Origin: Rubellimicrobium sp. CFH 75288
Lineage (GTDB): Bacteria > Pseudomonadota > Alphaproteobacteria > Rhodobacterales > Rhodobacteraceae
NCBI RefSeq assembly: GCF_009904055.1
Contig: NZ_WYDP01000014.1
Location: forward strand, 1-64,000
Direction of reading: 5' to 3'
Length of the DNA stretch: 64,000 bases
Position numbers and translations under genes: made by a program. The stretch's first letter is position 1. Every line of letters starts with the position of its first letter. Below are positions 59,773-64,000 of this stretch, in pieces. Below the pieces are notes generated by a model. It worked only from the letters and a program-made list of their open reading frames with translations. It was not told the origin of the DNA and ran no database searches.

Positions 59773-60636
59773 TCAGCAGGTTCCTGTCCGCTCCTCCGGC
59801 GGTTCCGGGTCCGCGACGTCTTCCCAGGCGAGCATCATCCGCTTGGCCGGAAGACCCCAGCGATAGCCGCCGAGCGCGCCCGTCGCCCGCAGCACCCGAT
59901 GGCAGGGAATCAGCCAGGCGACCGGGTTGCGTCCCACCGCGCTCGCCACCGCGCGCACGGCGCGCGGCTCTCCGGCGGCCGCCGCCAGCGCACCGTAGGT
60001 CGTGACGCGGCCGGAGGGGATCGCCAGGAGCGCCTCCCAGACCTTGAGATGGAACGGCGTGCCGAAGGCATGGACCGGCACATCCCTGCGCTCCCGGCGG
60101 AAGGCGGCTTCGACCCAGGGCCGCAGCGCTTCGGGGCTCTCCAGCAGGCGGGCGTTCGGCCAGCGCGCCGTCAGATCCGCCCGCGCGCGCGCCTCTCCGG
60201 TCTCGGCTGCAAAGGCCAGTCCGCACAGACCCTGCCCGGTGCCCGCCGCCACCACCGGCCCGAAGGGCGATCCGAAGGTTCCGGTCCGGATCTCGAGGCC
60301 CGCGCCGCCGGCGGCCCAGCGGCCCGGGCTCATCGCTTCCCAGGTCAGGAACAGGTCGTGCAGCCGTCCTCCGCCCGACAGGCCCACGCGATCGGCTACC
60401 TCGAGGACCGCCCGCCGTTCCGCCAGCAGCGACCGGGCCCGGGCGAGGGTGAGGGCCTGGGCCACCCTCTTGGGCGACACGCCGGCCCAGGCGGTGAAGA
60501 CCCGCTGCAGATGGCTCTCGCTCAGGCCCAGCCGGTCGGCCAGCCCGGCGAGCGTGAGGCGCGGCCCTTCGCGGTCGATGATCGCGATCGCGCGGCGGAC
60601 GACGGCATGGTGATAGGGTTCGCGGCTCTGGTCCAT
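59773..60636 (-). CDS. Ada-like AraC/methylated-DNA cysteine methyltransferase
   Basis: A 287-residue protein: an AraC-type DNA-binding domain (about 10-105; LADRLGLSESHLQRVFTAWAG) fused to an O6-methylguanine methyltransferase domain (about 185-275) with PCHRVLRATGALGGYRWG, its active Cys being in PCHR. The N-terminal phosphotriester-repair domain of E. coli Ada is absent, so activation by methylphosphotriester cannot occur in the standard way. It repairs alkylated guanine and may regulate repair genes. It is divergent from nth across 122 bases. Confidence 0.88.
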   Translation of the reverse strand: MDQSREPYHHAVVRRAIAIIDREGPRLTLAGLADRLGLSESHLQRVFTAWAGVSPKRVAQALTLARARSLLAERRAVLEVADRVGLSGGGRLHDLFLTWEAMSPGRWAAGGAGLEIRTGTFGSPFGPVVAAGTGQGLCGLAFAAETGEARARADLTARWPNARLLESPEALRPWVEAAFRRERRDVPVHAFGTPFHLKVWEALLAIPSGRVTTYGALAAAAGEPRAVRAVASAVGRNPVAWLIPCHRVLRATGALGGYRWGLPAKRMMLAWEDVADPEPPEERTGTC

Positions 60637-60758
60637 GGCACCCGCATTAAGGCCCTCGCCCGGTCGGCGCGACCCGGAACCTGCGCAAGTCGTCCAGGCC
60701 CGGCGCCACGGGTGCGGCAAGCCTTGCCAGACCGCGCGGCAGGGGGCATGACGGAGCC

Positions 60759-61406
60759 ATGCCGCGCCAGCTCGCCTTCGCCGAACAGCGCGAGGTGTTC
60801 GCGCGCCTCCGTGCTGCCAATCCCCATCCCAGGGGCGAGCTGGAGCATACCAGCGCCTTCACCCTTCTTGTGGCCGTGGTGCTGTCGGCCCAGGCCACCG
60901 ATGCGTCGGTGAACAAGGCGACCCGTGCCCTCTGGCCCGTCGCCGACACGCCCGAGCGGATGCTGGCGCTCGGCGAGGAGGGGCTTGTGCCCTTCATCCG
61001 CACGATCGGGCTCTACCGGGCCAAGGCGCGCAACGTCATCGCCCTGTCCCGCCTTCTGGTGGAGCGTCACGGCGGCGAAGTGCCTTCCTCGCGCGCCGCG
61101 CTCGAGGCGCTGCCGGGCGTGGGGCGCAAGACCGCGAATGTCGTGCTGAACATGTGGTGGGGCCACCCGACCCAGCCGGTCGATACCCATGTCTTCCGTG
61201 TCGCCAACCGGACCGGAATCGCGCTCGGGGCTGACGTGATGGCGGTCGAGCGGGCGCTGGAGAACCACGTTCCCGTCGAGTTCCAGACCCTGTCCCATCA
61301 CTGGCTCATCCTGCATGGCCGCTACACCTGCCTTGCGCGGCGGCCGCGCTGTCCGGATTGCCTGATCCGCGACCTCTGCACCTGGGAGGAGAAGACCACC
61401 CCATGA
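60759..61406 (+). CDS. nth: Endonuclease III
   Basis: A 215-residue base-excision-repair glycosylase/AP lyase for oxidised pyrimidines. The helix-hairpin-helix LPGVGRKTANVV has the catalytic Lys124, VDTHVFR the catalytic Asp142, and the C-terminal iron-sulfur loop has Cys-x6-Cys-x2-Cys-x5-Cys (CLARRPRCPDCLIRDLC). Its stop overlaps the start of the kinase gene (ATGA). Confidence 0.96.
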   Translation: MPRQLAFAEQREVFARLRAANPHPRGELEHTSAFTLLVAVVLSAQATDASVNKATRALWPVADTPERMLALGEEGLVPFIRTIGLYRAKARNVIALSRLLVERHGGEVPSSRAALEALPGVGRKTANVVLNMWWGHPTQPVDTHVFRVANRTGIALGADVMAVERALENHVPVEFQTLSHHWLILHGRYTCLARRPRCPDCLIRDLCTWEEKTTP

Positions 61407-62425
61407 GCCCCTCCTATCCGGTCATCGGCATCGGCAACGCCATCGTGGACGTGATCGCCACGGCCGACGACGCCTTTCTTGCCCGGGCCGGGATCGAGAA
61501 GGGAATCATGCAGCTCATCGATCGCGAACGGGCCGAGACCCTCGCTGCCGCCATGGACAACCCGCGGCGCGTCCCCGGAGGCTCCGTGGCCAACACGATG
61601 GCCGGTCTGGCCAATCTGGGCCTGCGCAGCGCCTTCATCGGCCGCGTCGCCGACGATGCGTCGGGCCGCTTCTATGCCGAGGCCATGGCGCGGGAGGGTT
61701 CCGACTTCGTGAACCCTCCCGTCCGGGAGGCCGAGCTGCCCACGTCGCGCTCCATGATCTTCGTCTCTCCCGACGGCGAGCGCAGCATGAACACCTATCT
61801 GGGCATCTCGGCCGAACTGGGGCCCGGCGACGTCCCGGCAGCGGTCGCCGAGCGGTCGGACCTGCTGTTCCTGGAGGGCTATCTCTACGACAAGCCGGCC
61901 GGCAAGGCGGCCTTCGAGCAGGCCGTGCGGCTGACGCGGAGAGGAGGGGGCCGGGCCGGCATCGCCCTGTCGGACCCCTTATGCGTGGACCGGCACCGCC
62001 GCGATTTCCGCCGGCTCGTGCGCGAACTCGACTTCGTGATCGGCAACCGGCGCGAGTGGGAGGCGCTCTACGAGACCGATCTCCCCGGGGCCCTGCGGCA
62101 GGCCGCACGGGATTGCGGCCTCGTGGTCTGCACGCGATCGGGCGACGACGTGATCCTGATCCGGGGCGAGGAGCAGGTCGTCGTCCCCGTCCATCGCGTG
62201 GTCCCGGTGGATGCGACCGGCGCAGGCGACCTGTTCGCGGCGGGCTTCCTGTTCGGCCTTGCGGCCGGCGCGCCGCTCGAGGCCTGCGGCCGGATGGGCT
62301 GCGTCGCCGCGGCGGAGGTCATCTCCCATCTGGGAGCACGGCCCGAGACCGATCTGCGCCGGCTCTTCGTCGAGGCCGGGCTTCTGGACGGCTCGGCCGC
62401 TCTCGCGGCAGGAGCGGCCCGGTAG
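61403..62425 (+). CDS. PfkB-family carbohydrate/adenosine kinase
   Basis: A 340-residue ribokinase-fold kinase. The substrate end shows GIGNAIVDVIA and PGGSVANTMAGLANLG; the anion hole and catalytic base are in VDATGAGDLFAAGF. In alphaproteobacteria proteins of this pattern are annotated as adenosine kinase, using adenosine and ATP to make AMP. The ATG overlaps the nth stop by 4 bases, so it is in the nth transcript. Confidence 0.88.
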   Translation: MSPSYPVIGIGNAIVDVIATADDAFLARAGIEKGIMQLIDRERAETLAAAMDNPRRVPGGSVANTMAGLANLGLRSAFIGRVADDASGRFYAEAMAREGSDFVNPPVREAELPTSRSMIFVSPDGERSMNTYLGISAELGPGDVPAAVAERSDLLFLEGYLYDKPAGKAAFEQAVRLTRRGGGRAGIALSDPLCVDRHRRDFRRLVRELDFVIGNRREWEALYETDLPGALRQAARDCGLVVCTRSGDDVILIRGEEQVVVPVHRVVPVDATGAGDLFAAGFLFGLAAGAPLEACGRMGCVAAAEVISHLGARPETDLRRLFVEAGLLDGSAALAAGAAR

Positions 62426-62517
62426 GGACCAGTGGCATGACCCCTCGTCAAGCGGGGCAGGGGATGGTCTAACACCTCCCGCGCAGGACCGGGCCGCGCA
62501 CCGCCCGCAGGAGACGC

Positions 62518-63537
62518 ATGACCGACGAACGCCCTTCCGAGTCCCGACACGTCCCCGGACACCTGATGGCGGCCGAGACGGCCGAAGCGCCGGCAGCCTT
62601 CGGGCGCGCGGCCCTGTCCGAGCCGCCGCCGCTTCCCGCCACGATCCGGGCGATCCACACCGTCGCCCGCGGGTCTTCCGATGCGGCGGCGACCGTTCTG
62701 GCCTACGAGTTCATGCGCGAGACGGGCCTGCCCTGCACGTCGCTGCCCCCGTCCGTGTTTTCGCTCGGACGCGGCGTGCGGCTCGACGGGGCGCTGGTGC
62801 TCGTCCTGTCCCAGTCGGGCGCGAGCGATGACCTGGTGCGGGCCGCGCGCGGCGCGCGAGCCGGCGGGGCGACGGTCCTTGCGCTCACCAACGCCGATGC
62901 CTCGCCCGTGGAGGCCGAGGCCCATGCGCGCCTGCCGCTGCTGGCCGGGCCCGAACGGGCCGTGCCGGCCACCAAGAGCGTCGCGGCCGCGATCGGCGCG
63001 GGGGCGGCGCTGCTGGCCGCGTTGGCCCCCGCCTACGCGCTCCGCCTGCGCGAGGCGGCCGCCGTGGTGGCGCGCTCGGGCGGGCAGCCTCTGGCCGATG
63101 CGGACGCGCTCGCCGCCACGCTCGCGGCTGCCCGCAGCGTCTATGTGGTGGGCCGCGACACCGGCCTCGGGGCCGCGCAGGAAGTGGCGCTCAAGCTCAA
63201 GGAATGCTGCGCCCTCCATGCCGAGGCCCATTCCGCCTCCGAGGTGCTTCACGGCCCGCTCCAGCTCGCGGCCGAGGGGATCACGGCGCTCGTGCTCGAC
63301 ACCGGCGCGCCGGGCACCGCCGAGAGCCTCGAGATCGCCGCCGGGCGGCTGGAACAGGAAGGGGCGGCCGTCCACCGCCTCGCGCCTCTGCCGGAGGAGC
63401 GGGATGCCCTGACCCCCGCCGCGGCGGCCGCGCTGCTGCTCTGCCGCCTCTATCCGGTCGTGCGCGCCGCGGCGCTGGCACGCGGCCACGATCCCGACGC
63501 GCCGCCCGCGCTGGCCAAGGTGACCCGGACCACATGA
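62518..63537 (+). CDS. Tandem SIS-domain protein (GlmS isomerase-like / NagB-II-like)
   Basis: A 339-residue sugar-phosphate protein with two SIS domains (about 40-170 and 190-330). Features of the GlmS isomerase half are clear: VARGSSDAAATVLAYE, VLSQSGASDDLV, PATKSVAAA and LKLKECCALHAEAHSASEVLHGP. There is no glutaminase domain, so it is not a full GlmS. It probably deaminates or isomerises an amino-sugar phosphate. Its stop overlaps the next SIS gene (ATGA), and the two should act together. Confidence 0.83.
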   Translation: MTDERPSESRHVPGHLMAAETAEAPAAFGRAALSEPPPLPATIRAIHTVARGSSDAAATVLAYEFMRETGLPCTSLPPSVFSLGRGVRLDGALVLVLSQSGASDDLVRAARGARAGGATVLALTNADASPVEAEAHARLPLLAGPERAVPATKSVAAAIGAGAALLAALAPAYALRLREAAAVVARSGGQPLADADALAATLAAARSVYVVGRDTGLGAAQEVALKLKECCALHAEAHSASEVLHGPLQLAAEGITALVLDTGAPGTAESLEIAAGRLEQEGAAVHRLAPLPEERDALTPAAAAALLLCRLYPVVRAAALARGHDPDAPPALAKVTRTT

Positions 63538-64000
63538 TCCCGCCCCTGTCGCAGACCGCCACCTGGGCCGAGATCCAGGCCCAGCCTGCCCTGTGGGAGG
63601 CGCTCGCCGCCTCGCCCGCCCTCGCCGCCGCCCACGACTGGCTCGCCGCCCGGTCTCCGGCGGAGATCTGGCTCTGCGGGGCGGGCAGTTCCGCCTATCT
63701 GGGCGAGATCGCGGCCGCCGCCTGCCCGGTCGCCGTCCAGGGCGCCCGCGTGCGGGCCCTGGCGACCACCGACCTCGTCGCGCGTCCGCGCGCCTTCCTG
63801 CCGGCCGGGGCGGTGGTGGTTCAGTTCGGCCGCTCGGGCGATTCGGCCGAATCGGTCGGGCTGATCGAGGCGCTCGACGCGCTCGCGCCCATGATGCCGC
63901 GCCTCCACGTCACCCCCAACCCCGAGGGTGCGCTCGCCCGACGGCCCGCGCCGGGGCCCCTCCACGTCCTGCTCCTGCCCGAGGGGGCGCACGACCGTGG
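63534..64000 (+). CDS. SIS-domain protein (AgaS-like), cut by the window end
   Basis: The first 155 residues only. TATWAEIQAQPALWEALAAS, then IWLCGAGSSAYLGEIAAAA and VVVQFGRSGDSAESVGLIE are the N-terminal SIS domain of AgaS-type ketose/aldose-phosphate isomerase-deaminases. Coupled (ATGA) to the SIS gene before it. Two adjacent, different SIS proteins suggest an amino-sugar or galactosamine/tagatose-phosphate route continuing past 64 kb. Confidence 0.8.
   Translation, partial: MIPPLSQTATWAEIQAQPALWEALAASPALAAAHDWLAARSPAEIWLCGAGSSAYLGEIAAAACPVAVQGARVRALATTDLVARPRAFLPAGAVVVQFGRSGDSAESVGLIEALDALAPMMPRLHVTPNPEGALARRPAPGPLHVLLLPEGAHDR

Overview
The window is GC-rich (roughly 70% or more by eye), gene-dense chromosomal DNA from an alphaproteobacterium, most probably a member of the Rhodobacteraceae/Paracoccaceae. 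The markers for this are DUF2794 and DUF6525 proteins, an IalB-family protein, an F0 ATP-synthase operon (atpI-B-E-F'-F) that is not joined to the F1 genes, a b' subunit with a long N-terminal extension, a zinc-ribbon protein divergent from ftsEX, TRAP transport and many 1-16 bp gene overlaps. No rRNA, tRNA, CRISPR array, insertion sequence or prophage gene was recognised. The genus cannot be fixed from the sequence alone.

Layout. 1-3.0 kb: an I78-type lipoprotein, DUF2794, an NlpC/P60 peptidase and an M17 aminopeptidase. 3.2-7.0 kb: beta-carbonic anhydrase, a SnoaL-like protein and a GNAT; then a coupled trio of HAD hydrolase, ornithine-cyclodeaminase-like dehydrogenase and a nucleophile-less alpha/beta-hydrolase-like protein. 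7.1-11.2 kb: a tightly coupled operon for oxidative galactose-type sugar breakdown (dehydrogenase, lactonase, kinase, aldolase, mutarotase). 11.2-12.7 kb: an MhqD/MhqO-like pair. 12.8-17.6 kb: aldehyde dehydrogenase, 1-Cys peroxiredoxin, DUF6525, two L,D-transpeptidases and a glycosyltransferase. 17.6-23.1 kb: rpsO-pnp, an unknown protein, rlmN and ialB. 23.3-29.0 kb: thermolabile-type asparaginase, accA, plsC, ftsEX and a zinc-ribbon membrane protein.

29.0-37.0 kb is a transport and catabolism module: TRAP transporter (DctQ-M-P) and a DeoR regulator on one strand, divergent from a GlpA-like dehydrogenase, a second FAD/NAD oxidoreductase and an FGGY kinase on the other. The content suggests import, phosphorylation and oxidation of a polyol such as glycerol or a related alditol. 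37.0-43.1 kb is the most unusual part: seven minus-strand genes, almost all joined by stop/start overlaps, encoding a DUF454 membrane protein, a histidine phosphatase (apparent ATC start), a methyltransferase, a glycosidase-like protein that looks circularly permuted, myo-inositol-phosphate synthase, a phosphoribosyltransferase-like/kinase-like fusion and a GmhB-like HAD phosphatase. It reads as a small-molecule pathway built on inositol phosphate, with no product that I can name.

43.2-48.1 kb: a LysR regulator divergent from dabB-dabA, an energy-coupled inorganic-carbon accumulation system that fits with the carbonic anhydrase at 3.2 kb. 48.3-55.6 kb: pheT (without pheS), a PepSY protein, succinate-semialdehyde dehydrogenase, a kynurenine-formamidase-like hydrolase, a glycosyltransferase and a LysR regulator. 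55.6-59.0 kb: an ArsR regulator with a perfect 10-bp inverted-repeat operator, then the F0 operon. 59.0-64.0 kb: an OmpA-family lipoprotein, an Ada-like methyltransferase, nth, an adenosine-kinase-like PfkB kinase and two coupled SIS-domain sugar-phosphate proteins, the second cut by the window end. Strong GC hairpins without clear U-tracts mark several transcription-unit ends.
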